Below are positions 1 to 5,863 of a DNA stretch of 8,992 nucleotides, in pieces; within the stretch, counting starts at the first letter, position 1; the number at the start of each line of letters is the position of its first letter. Source of the DNA: DATJHM01 sp035493895 (GTDB lineage: Bacteria > Chloroflexota > Ktedonobacteria > Ktedonobacterales > Ktedonobacteraceae); the NCBI GenBank assembly GCA_035493895.1, contig DATJHM010000295.1:1-8992 (forward strand). The letters are read 5' to 3'. The notes under the pieces are model-generated. The model saw only the letters and a list, made by a program, of their open reading frames with translations, was not told the DNA's origin and did no database searches. A program made the position numbers and the translations under genes.

Positions 1-117
1 GTACTCCGTGCAGTGCTTCAGGAGTACAACATCTCAGAAGCCGGTCGCAGCATCGCCTCCGGTATCGTCATCCTCGTCGCATTACTGCTCTACGGCCGCG
101 AAAAGCAAGACCTGTAG
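1..117 (+). CDS. C-terminal end of a membrane protein, probably an ABC transporter permease (partial)
   Basis: The first reading frame is open from the window edge to a TAG at 115-117 and gives 38 residues. They contain one strongly hydrophobic stretch (about residues 18-31, IASGIVILVALLLY) followed by a basic tail (GREKQDL). An apolar last helix plus a short charged cytoplasmic tail is the usual ending of sugar or branched-chain amino-acid ABC permeases of the BPD_transp_2 type, and the wording resembles RbsC-like C-termini. The family call is an inference from a very short piece; another polytopic membrane protein would fit. The 5' part lies outside the window. No terminator is visible after the stop, and the next 700 bp carry only repeats. 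Confidence 0.45.
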   Translation, partial: VLRAVLQEYNISEAGRSIASGIVILVALLLYGREKQDL

Positions 118-153
118 GCCAAAAAGTCGTGCTCTGTCAAATCTCATTGCGTC

Positions 154-163
154 CCCTTAACCG
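154..163. repeat. Left target-site duplication of the MITE
   Basis: CCCTTAACCG here recurs at 313-322, directly abutting the two inverted ends of the 149-bp element. The match can be stretched to 11 bp because the next base is C on both sides, but only the 10-bp version leaves symmetrical element ends. Confidence 0.8.
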
Positions 164-312
164 CAATACCGTTCAAATAAAGAGAATCTGAGCTCAGAGA
201 GATTGCACGAGAAGGTTCTCTATAGCGTGCAATTGGTCTTGCCTTGGGGCCTGCAAGGCTCATTCGTGTGAGCCAAACGCAGACCTCCATTGCCCTTATT
301 TGAACGGTATTG
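164..312. mobile_element. 149-bp MITE with IS4-like terminal inverted repeats
   Basis: The 17-bp sequence at 164-180 (CAATACCGTTCAAATAA) is the exact reverse complement of 296-312. The pair is flanked by a 10-bp direct repeat, CCCTTAACCG, at 154-163 and 313-322, which is what a target-site duplication looks like. The interior has no open frame of note. It is full of small hairpins: 202-208 with 227-233, 241-246 with 254-259, and 257-262 with 269-274. From memory of the family, the ends (AATACCG-TCA--TAAGG) resemble those of IS4, and IS4-group elements make duplications of about 9-13 bp. A non-autonomous derivative moved by an IS4-family transposase encoded elsewhere is therefore the best reading. 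The structure is seen directly; the family is inferred. Confidence 0.85.
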
Positions 313-322
313 CCCTTAACCG
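313..322. repeat. Right target-site duplication of the MITE
   Basis: This is the second copy of CCCTTAACCG, immediately after the right inverted end at 296-312. Removing 164-322 would restore a single uninterrupted copy of the target. Confidence 0.8.
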
Positions 323-819
323 CGCTCACCCCTGACCAGATGGCCGGTGGGGGCCGCGGACCGGCATAAAGCCCGGTCCCTACCTCAGCCATTCTTCGAG
401 GGTTTGGGCCATGGTTACCCCCTTACCAGCAAACTCCCTCACCTCGTCAATGGATCAGTAGTGGCACGGTGGAGCCGCAGCGGAACTGTGCCTGGGAACT
501 CGCACGATCCCGCTGGCTCCGCAGGCGAGTCAGGCAGCCAAAGGGAGAGCGACCGGCTTTTTCGCGCTCGTGGTCGGATGCGAAGGCCACCGATGCTGGC
601 GCGTTCCTGCGGGGGAGCCAGGGAAATCGTGCGAGTTCCCAGGCACAGTTCCGCTGCGGCTCCACCGTGCCACTACTGTCATCAAAGGCCCACAATGGGT
701 TTGTTCCTGCCCGCGTGCCCCACTGGCTTGAATGGCTCAGCTATTCTTGGGTTGATGCGTATTGGCAGCGCTTTATGCCTGCCCGGTAACGGTATCGAAT
801 ATGTTCGGGTGAAGATTGT
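323..819. other. Gene-free stretch around the foldback element
   Basis: Apart from the foldback element at 456-678, nothing here is convincingly coding. On the minus strand 380-454 gives 24 in-frame codons ending EEWLR and a TAG, entered from a stop at the edge of the foldback; this could be the tail of a gene destroyed by the insertion. On the plus strand 679-789 gives about 36 Trp-rich codons ending at TAA, of no recognised family. Neither has a start signal. The rest reads as degraded intergenic DNA. Confidence 0.5.
456..678. repeat. Foldback element with perfect 53-bp inverted arms
   Basis: Positions 456-508 are the exact reverse complement of 626-678, 53 of 53 bases. The complementarity continues imperfectly inward: 513-525 (CTGGCTCCGCAGG with a gap) pairs with the GCGGGGGAGCCAG region around 607-621. 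The 117-bp centre (509-625) holds further short repeats, such as CGACC at 550-554 with GGTCG at 572-576. Both strands therefore give mirror-image peptides, which argues against coding. There is no U-tract, and the arms are far longer than a terminator. A foldback transposable element or the paired ends of a lost insertion sequence are the main options. No clear target duplication is seen at the edges. Confidence 0.85.
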
Positions 820-1590
820 TCACCGTTCCTGCAACAAGCGCTCAAAGTGTTCCGTTGCCTCAGCAGCTGTCGGGACCTGGAGCACGTTCTCCTCGGCGAA
901 CGCCTGTGCGTGCGGATTCCCACTCGCTCTTATCACCTGTGCAGCCCTCTCCACATCGTAAGCTGTGCGCCGAAACTCGTATCCCTGAGGACTCAGGAGT
1001 AGCCAGTATGCGCCTGGTTGGTCAGCGTAGGGCATGCCCACGCTTCCCGCATTGAGAATGTGCAGGTCGCCGATGTGCCGCTCAAACTGTATGTGCGTAT
1101 GCCCACAGACAACGCTCTCCTGTGTAACGGCGGAGAAGAGCGTGCCGAGTCGCTCGTCGGGCGTAATCGGGGTAAAGATTTCCTCATCATTGCGTGGGGT
1201 CGCATGGCAAAACAAGATCCTTCCCAGCCCCTCAACCTGAAGCTCAAGCTGCTCCGGCAGTGCCGCTAGAAAGTCCCGTTGAGAGCGCGTTAGCTGTTTT
1301 GCCACCCAGTGGATCTCCTCAAGCGCCTTTTCTGATGCGTCAGGCAAGTAGTGTCGCTTGATCGGCTGACCATCAAAAGCCAGGACCACTTCGCGATCCC
1401 CATTGCCACGAATGGCGCGAACCTGAGCGCCGAGCTGGAAGAGACGTTCCAGTGTCTGTTCAGGGAAAGGGCCAGAGACGATATCTCCGCCCACGACGAT
1501 CAGATCCGGCTGTACTTCTTTGAGTTCCTCCAGGACTGCATTCAGCGCTGGCAGGTTCCCATGGATATCATAGAGTGCTGCAATTTTCAT
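820..1590 (-). CDS. YfcE-like metallophosphoesterase
   Basis: This is a 256-residue calcineurin-type phosphoesterase, probably acting on a small phosphate ester or cyclic nucleotide in the cytoplasm; the substrate cannot be read from sequence. The dinuclear-metal motifs are in order: D8-x-H10 (YDIHGN), GGD at 34-36, GN-GDRE at 62-67 with metal-ligand N63, H129 in FCHATP, the GHTH box at 163-166, and NAGSVG at 180-185. The usual GNHD is GNGD here, so the general-acid His found in many family members is absent, as in part of the YfcE/MJ0936-like branch. There is no signal peptide. The ATG at 1590-1588 has an AAAGGAG Shine-Dalgarno at 1605-1599 with 8-nt spacing. Length matches the family. It stands alone, divergent from the DUF2252 gene. 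Confidence 0.9.
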   Translation of the reverse strand: MKIAALYDIHGNLPALNAVLEELKEVQPDLIVVGGDIVSGPFPEQTLERLFQLGAQVRAIRGNGDREVVLAFDGQPIKRHYLPDASEKALEEIHWVAKQLTRSQRDFLAALPEQLELQVEGLGRILFCHATPRNDEEIFTPITPDERLGTLFSAVTQESVVCGHTHIQFERHIGDLHILNAGSVGMPYADQPGAYWLLLSPQGYEFRRTAYDVERAAQVIRASGNPHAQAFAEENVLQVPTAAEATEHFERLLQER

Positions 1591-1621
1591 CTTTCAGTCT
1601 CCTTTTTTCGCTTCTCCTGAC

Positions 1622-1651
1622 ACCATAACAGAGGAACCACGATCTCGTGAA
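1622..1651 (-). promoter_or_regulatory. Candidate promoter and palindromic operator for the phosphoesterase gene
   Basis: On the minus strand TTCACG (1651-1646) and TATGGT (1627-1622) are 18 bp apart and sit just upstream of the ribosome site. Both boxes are weak, four of six bases each. The spacer contains a perfect 12-bp interrupted palindrome, CACGA-TC-TCGTG (1638-1649), placed where a repressor dimer could bind. This is inferred from spacing only. Confidence 0.3.
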
Positions 1652-1723
1652 GGGGTTTTCTATGCTTGTAGCATAGGTGCTCTGGATGAGATGATGTGTA
1701 CAAATTTCATGCAAAAACCCCTT
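1650..1723. repeat. Nested inverted repeats between divergent genes
   Basis: AAGGGGTTTT at 1650-1659 pairs perfectly with AAAACCCCTT at 1714-1723. Directly inside the left arm lies a second perfect hairpin, CTATGCT-TGT-AGCATAG (1660-1676). Together they would form a 10-bp closing stem with a tight 7-bp hairpin and a ~37-nt single strand. It could be a cis-acting RNA, a small foldback element or an operator array. The remainder to 1952 is AT-richer, has no gene, and shows only minor repeats (GCATAC 1848-1853 with GTATGC 1869-1874). Confidence 0.5.
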
Positions 1724-1952
1724 AAGATGATAGGCGAATCGGTCGATAGTATTCTTATAGGAACCTGTAAGAGTGGGTTACCATGAATGTATATGATAGA
1801 TATGAGGGAAACAAGTACGCAATTTTATGAGACGTAGTCAGAAAAAAGCATACTGCTTTCAGAAATATGTATGCAGCATTTGGAACCTGCGAACGTTCTT
1901 TTAGAGATGATCAGTGATTTCCCTTTCTTGAGATGTTAGATGGTGGGCACCC

Positions 1953-1961
1953 TGCTATAAT
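1953..1961 (+). promoter_or_regulatory. Extended -10 promoter for the DUF2252 gene
   Basis: TGCTATAAT contains a perfect TATAAT (1956-1961) preceded by the TG-n extension. No -35 lies at the normal 16-18 bp: the only TTGAGA (1928-1933) is 22 bp away, which suits an extended -10 promoter. The start codon follows about 60 bp downstream. Confidence 0.45.
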
Positions 1962-2021
1962 TCGACCCATATCAAGTGCCACGAACGCCTGTTGTTTAGC
2001 CGTGCTAAGGAGGGCTGCTCG

Positions 2022-3200
2022 ATGCAAACTGTCATTGAACGCATTCAGGCTTTTAATCAGGGGAAAGATGTTCAACTTCTCCATCGCAAATATGAGGCAA
2101 TGCGAAAGGATGTGTTCGCTTTTTTTCGTGGCACGTGTCACCTCTTTTATGAGGATTGGCCTGCCACCTCACCGCTGAATGCTGCACCGATGGTCTGGAT
2201 ATGTGGTGATGCTCACACGCAAAATTTTGGCACGTATAAAGCGGACAATCGACTCGCTTACTTTAATGTCAATGATTTTGATGAGGCCGTGCTTGCTCCC
2301 TGTACCTGGGATCTGGCGCGTTTTCTGACCGGTCTCTTTCTCAACGCGCCCATGCTTGATATTGATGAAGAGGAGGTAAAGACGCTTGGCCATGAATTTC
2401 TTCAGCATTATACACACAGTCTCGCCCATAACCAGATGGAACTCGTTGATTTAGCTACCGCTCATGATCGAGTAAAAGATTTGCTGATGCACGCAAAGGA
2501 GCGCAAGCGCAAGGACTTTTTGCAGAAACGAACACACTTATCGCCTGGCGGAAAACGCCTGCTACGTCTTCACCAGGATCAGATTGACATCGAACGTGTG
2601 ACCTTAGAAAAGAGAGCAGCGCTTGAAACTCTGATGGAGAGATGGGGACAGCAGCAGCCCAACCCGCAGTTCTTTACGCTCCTGGATGTGGCGCATCGGA
2701 TCGCGGGCATCGGGAGCCTGGGCGTAGAACGGTATATTCTGCTTGTCGAGGGGAAAGGATCGCCTGACCAGAACTACCTGTTGGATTTGAAAGAAGCACG
2801 TCCATCATCGCTCGCTCCCTACCTGACCCATCCCCAGCCACAGTGGGATAGTGAAGCCAAAAGAGTTGTCACGGTGCAATCCTGGTTTCAGGAGATTCCC
2901 CCGGCTCTCCAGAGTGCCATCGACTGGGATGGGAGAAGCTATGTCTTGCGGGAGCTACAGCCACAAGAAGATAAGATTGACCTGAAGAAATTCAAGGGGA
3001 AGCCGCAGCAAGTAGAAGACCTGATCCAGACCATGGGGGAAGTTCTTGCCTCTGGCCATCTGCGAAGTAGTAGAGTAAGGGGAACTGCCAGCGTGAGAGA
3101 ACTGAGTACGTTTGCGCAGACAGAGCACTGGCAACGTGCTGTGTTGAGCTATGCGCAAACGTATGCTGTGCAGGTGTATGCTGATTACCGCTCATTTTAG
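2022..3200 (+). CDS. DUF2252 family protein (protein-kinase-like fold)
   Basis: This 392-residue protein carries the DUF2252 signature: FAFFRGT at 32-38, CGDAHTQNFG at 61-70, NDFDEA at 84-89 and DLAR at 97-100, then a long helical region and a late YVLRELQPQEDKIDL block. The family is grouped with kinase-like folds. The GD-H--N motif resembles the catalytic loop of aminoglycoside and choline kinases, and the DFDEA box resembles their metal-binding Asp, but no substrate is established. The length is normal. I chose the ATG at 2022 because AAGGAGGG (2007-2014) lies 7 nt upstream; a frame-compatible TTG at 1992 would place that site inside the gene. There is no signal peptide or membrane segment. 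It stands as a single gene, convergent with the EthD-like gene across a shared hairpin. Confidence 0.9.
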   Translation: MQTVIERIQAFNQGKDVQLLHRKYEAMRKDVFAFFRGTCHLFYEDWPATSPLNAAPMVWICGDAHTQNFGTYKADNRLAYFNVNDFDEAVLAPCTWDLARFLTGLFLNAPMLDIDEEEVKTLGHEFLQHYTHSLAHNQMELVDLATAHDRVKDLLMHAKERKRKDFLQKRTHLSPGGKRLLRLHQDQIDIERVTLEKRAALETLMERWGQQQPNPQFFTLLDVAHRIAGIGSLGVERYILLVEGKGSPDQNYLLDLKEARPSSLAPYLTHPQPQWDSEAKRVVTVQSWFQEIPPALQSAIDWDGRSYVLRELQPQEDKIDLKKFKGKPQQVEDLIQTMGEVLASGHLRSSRVRGTASVRELSTFAQTEHWQRAVLSYAQTYAVQVYADYRSF

Positions 3201-3247
3201 CGCTGGTTCTCGAAAAGAGCGTCAGGCCGTTCGGGCAGACACATCGT

Positions 3248-3286
3248 GAACCTGAGCGAAGGAGGGATCTCCACACGCTCAGGTTC
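3248..3286. terminator. Bidirectional terminator-like hairpin between convergent genes
   Basis: GAACCTGAGCG (3248-3258) pairs perfectly with CGCTCAGGTTC (3276-3286), leaving a 17-nt loop. It sits between the stop of the DUF2252 gene at 3200 and the stop of the EthD-like gene at 3310, where both transcripts end. There is no strong T-run on either side, so it may act with Rho or only as an RNA-stabilising stem. Confidence 0.6.
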
Positions 3287-3309
3287 CCAGAAAGGGAGAA
3301 CGTTATCGC

Positions 3310-3627
3310 TTAGCTTTCCTGGACAATCACATGTTCCTCAATGTGCAAATGCACACGTTTTGAAGCATGCGCCACGGCATCATCCCGTGCCTCTGCCCCT
3401 ACCGGCGAGTCGAATGCAGCCTTCAGTGCTTCCGCCGTATCAAACCAGAGTTCGAAGACCCCATCGAATTCCTCCTCTGGCTGGTCAGCGCCTCGCACGT
3501 TGATACGGTACTGGCGAATGCCCGGCATGCGCTTGCCGATCAAAGCATGGCTCTCTACTGCCCAGCGCGCAAATTCTTCCTGGCTCATGCCTTCTTTGCG
3601 CTTGATTAACGAGATCAGTTTTGCCAT
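3310..3627 (-). CDS. EthD domain-containing protein
   Basis: This is a 105-residue protein of the EthD-like dimeric alpha-beta barrel fold, matching the family's usual ~100 residues. Visible signatures are KRKEGMSQEEFARW at 9-22, the conserved H27 (ESHALI), PGIRQY at 35-40 and FDGVFELWF in the middle. Known relatives help in catabolism of ethers, quinoids or aromatics, or are small decarboxylase/cyclase-like enzymes; the exact reaction is unknown here. It is last in the operon: only 9 nt separate its ATG from the stop of the medium molybdopterin subunit, and its AGGAG site (3638-3634) overlaps that TAG, so translation is probably coupled. This placement suggests it acts on a product of the Mo enzyme or the hydrolase; that is inference. 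Confidence 0.85.
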   Translation of the reverse strand: MAKLISLIKRKEGMSQEEFARWAVESHALIGKRMPGIRQYRINVRGADQPEEEFDGVFELWFDTAEALKAAFDSPVGAEARDDAVAHASKRVHLHIEEHVIVQES

Positions 3628-3636
3628 TGATTACTC

Positions 3637-4644
3637 CTATTCTTTTGCTTTTTCTTCCAGTGCGCGCAGGACCTTCTCCGGCGTCACTGGCAGGTCTGTG
3701 ACCCAGATCCCAACGGCGTCGTAGATCGCATTCACAATGGCTGGGATTGGGGAGTTCGCCGTCATCTCGCCAACACCTTTAATGCCATAGGGACCATTTG
3801 AGGAGGGATATTCCAGTACACTGCTTTCGATCTTTATTCCCAGGCTGTCAACCGCTGTTGGGATCAGGTATTCATTGAAGCTTCCCGTGTGATGGCTGAG
3901 CTCCGGATAGTAGGGAAAGACCGTCTCCATGAGCGCATGGGCCGTGCCCATAATCGCTCCGCCGACAATCTGCCCTTCCACCATCTGCGGATTGACCTGG
4001 CGACCCACTTCGTAGGCACTGGTGAGCTGAAACACCTGCACCTCACCGGTCTCGGTATCCACTTCGACCTCAGCAACGGTCGTCGCATGTGCTTCGGTCG
4101 AATCAGGATCACAGGCCCCGGTCTCCGGATCAACCTCACTCTTCGGTTTGAGGAAGATACCCCGACCCGAAATGGTGCGTCCATAGGTAAAATGTGCGGC
4201 CAGAGCGGTATCATAGACACTGATCTTGCGCGTGGGTGCTCCTTTGACAAAGATCTCACCATCGGTGATGTCCAGATCCTCTGGCGCGGCCTCCATCTCT
4301 TCGGCGGCTACTTCGAGCAGGGCTTGCTTTGCCTCCCGTGCAGCCATCATGATCGCGTTTCCCACACGATGGGTGCCGCGACTGGCGAAGGTGCCCATAC
4401 AGTGCGGGGCCGAGTCGGTATCCCCGGTATCAACAATGATCGAGTCAAGAGGTACGCCCAGCGTCTCAGCCGCAATCTGACCCATTACGGTCTTGAGTCC
4501 CTGCCCCAGATCGACGCTCGCCAGTTTCACGCTGAAGCCCCCGGTTGGCTGGCAGAAAATCAGCGCCTGTGTGGGATCGCCTCCCAGATTCATCCCGGTT
4601 GGATAGTTCACGGCAGCGATGCCGCGTCCACGTACTTTTGCCAT
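3637..4644 (-). CDS. Molybdopterin-binding hydroxylase, medium (C-terminal) subunit, NdhM-like
   Basis: This 335-residue protein is the second half of the xanthine dehydrogenase/CO dehydrogenase large-subunit fold. It shows DLGQGLKTVMGQIAAE at 45-60 (cofactor loop), SRGTHRVGNA at 88-97, the VNPQMVEGQIVGGAIMG region around 220-235, and GIKGVGE at 287-293, where E293 matches the catalytic Glu of the family. It is an independent gene: its ATG has its own GGAGG site about 6 nt upstream, and 17 nt separate it from the TAA of the preceding half. Separate large and medium molybdopterin chains are known from nicotinate dehydrogenase of Eubacterium barkeri (NdhL/NdhM, the latter near 330 residues), so the split itself is a recognised design. 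The likely role is hydroxylation of an N-heterocycle or aldehyde; the substrate is not determined. Confidence 0.85.
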   Translation of the reverse strand: MAKVRGRGIAAVNYPTGMNLGGDPTQALIFCQPTGGFSVKLASVDLGQGLKTVMGQIAAETLGVPLDSIIVDTGDTDSAPHCMGTFASRGTHRVGNAIMMAAREAKQALLEVAAEEMEAAPEDLDITDGEIFVKGAPTRKISVYDTALAAHFTYGRTISGRGIFLKPKSEVDPETGACDPDSTEAHATTVAEVEVDTETGEVQVFQLTSAYEVGRQVNPQMVEGQIVGGAIMGTAHALMETVFPYYPELSHHTGSFNEYLIPTAVDSLGIKIESSVLEYPSSNGPYGIKGVGEMTANSPIPAIVNAIYDAVGIWVTDLPVTPEKVLRALEEKAKE

Positions 4645-4661
4645 GACTGCCTCCAGATCTT

Positions 4662-5735
4662 TTATGAGCTGTGCTCATCAGCGATACTGTAGCCATCATC
4701 AGAATGCATCGCGCTCAGGTGTGGCGGAAGTTCGTGTCCCACCAGCCTGGCAGCTTCCTTGAGCGTTTCGACAAGGCTGGCATCTTCGACGATCTTGCGT
4801 ACTGGCTTCATTTGACCGTTACGATAGGCGTTGATCAGACGCAGTTCCCAGGAATCCATACCGATGCTGCGGGCAATCTTCTCCATCTGCACTTCGATGG
4901 CAAAGCTCGCTTCCGTGACGCCAAAGCCGCGCATGGCTGAGGAGGGTTGACGGTTGGTGTAGACGCAGTAGACGTCAGCCCATACATTGGGGATGTTGTA
5001 CGGTCCAGAGATATTCGCCATATGCTTCTGAGCGCCATAGGGCGAGTGGCGATGGTACGCGCCTGAGTCCTCGAGCGAGCGGACCTTGCGTCCCAGAATG
5101 CGCCCGTCTCGCATGACGGCATCGCGGTACTCCATTTTCACGGCTGCTCGCGTTGAGGAACGACGAAACTCTTCTTCACGCGTCCAGCGCCATTTCACCG
5201 GACGCCCGGTTTTCAGGGCAGCTATACAGGTAATCGGTTCCGTGACGACATCGACTTTGCCGCCAAAGCCACCTCCGACCGTGCCACCGATCATGTGCAG
5301 ACGATTACTGGGCATGCGCAGGATAATGGCCGTATTGTCCATCGTGAAATAGAGTGCCTGGGTATTCGTATGCACAGTCAGGCGGCCATTCGGCTCAGGT
5401 CTGACCACGCAGACGTGCGTTTCGATAGGCGCATGCTCGATCGGTGAGAGCTGGTACGTGCCCTCGACGATCACTTCTGCCTGATCGAACGCTGCGTCTA
5501 TGTTGCCAAAACGCAGCTTGCGGTGATTCATACCGTCGTACATAAACGTATTGTTGCCCCATTTTTTTATCGCAGGGGCATCCGGGCTCATCGCGTACTC
5601 CAGATCAAGGACCGGTTCCTGTTCTTCGATGTCCACGGTAACGAGCGTCGCTGCTTCACGCGCAATCTCTTCGCTCTCTGCGACAACGGCACAGATTGGC
5701 TCACCCTCATACATGACCTCCTCGTGCGCGAGCAC
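4662..5735 (-). pseudogene. Molybdopterin-binding hydroxylase, large (N-terminal) subunit, NdhL-like, 5'-truncated and frameshifted
   Basis: This is the first half of the Mo-hydroxylase large subunit. From the GTG at 5735 it is 357 residues, whereas NdhL-type chains are about 425. Intact parts are YEGEPICAVVAE (9-20), GGTVGGGFGGK (150-160, cofactor contact), PVKWRWTREEEF (179-190) and SAMRGFG (266-272). The ~70 N-terminal residues with the usual GxAxYxxD and RSPHAHA blocks are missing. The frame is open only back to 5801, where a TGA stands, and no start codon has a usable ribosome site: the GAGGAGG at 5724-5717 is only 2-3 nt from an ATG. In the neighbouring frame, 5863-5765 encodes a plausible preceding piece (AEDTEKSLYFGDYHP) that one extra base near 5765 would join on. 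I judge it broken, though a sequencing error plus an unusual start is possible. Confidence 0.7.
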
Positions 5736-5764
5736 CGGTTCGTCATTGGGGCCAATGCCAATCA

Positions 5765-5863
5765 GGCACAGAATCGTGTACCACCTTCTCGTGGGTGGTA
5801 GTCACCAAAGTACAGGCTTTTCTCTGTATCTTCTGCCCTATAGAACAGATGACGGATCAGGCA
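5765..5863 (-). pseudogene. Out-of-frame upstream remnant of the large molybdopterin subunit
   Basis: These 33 codons are one base out of phase with the following subunit. They run RAEDTEKSLYFGDYHPREGG into TRFCA and then a TGA at 5764-5762. Adding one base (GCC-TG to GCC-CTG) would continue smoothly into LIGIGPNDEPVLAHEEV, a very typical stretch just before the GEP motif of this family. The piece begins inside the cyclase gene's last codons, so everything further upstream of the original gene appears deleted. The reading is inferred from peptide continuity. Confidence 0.4.

Noticed and set aside
446..690. Target-site duplication around the foldback
   Set aside because: GTCAATGG before and GTCATCAAAGG after are only loosely similar and not adjacent to the arms at equal distance, so no duplication is claimed.
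447..789. Two opposing frames sharing a PQRNCAWELAR peptide
   Set aside because: The shared peptide is simply the inverted arm translated from either strand. It is a consequence of the palindrome, not coding.
679..789. Trp-rich plus-strand peptide ending in RFMPAR
   Set aside because: It looks somewhat protein-like but has no start, no family I recognise and only ~36 codons, so it is not listed as a gene.
347..961. Open frame of 204 codons on the plus strand
   Set aside because: It runs through the foldback, where both strands give mirror-image peptides, and overlaps the 3' end of the phosphoesterase gene antisense. It has no ribosome site or recognisable domain.
1891..1898. GAACGTTC palindrome as a LexA-type SOS box
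   Set aside because: The half-sites have no 4-bp spacer as in Gram-positive boxes, and neighbouring genes are not DNA repair genes; an 8-bp palindrome is easily chance.
1992..2021. Upstream TTG start for the DUF2252 gene
   Set aside because: A strong AAGGAGGG ribosome site lies inside this extension at ideal distance from the ATG at 2022.
3889..4692. 267-codon plus-strand frame antisense to the Mo medium subunit
   Set aside because: It is a shadow of the real gene, lacks a ribosome site and domains, and the opposite strand shows clear family motifs.
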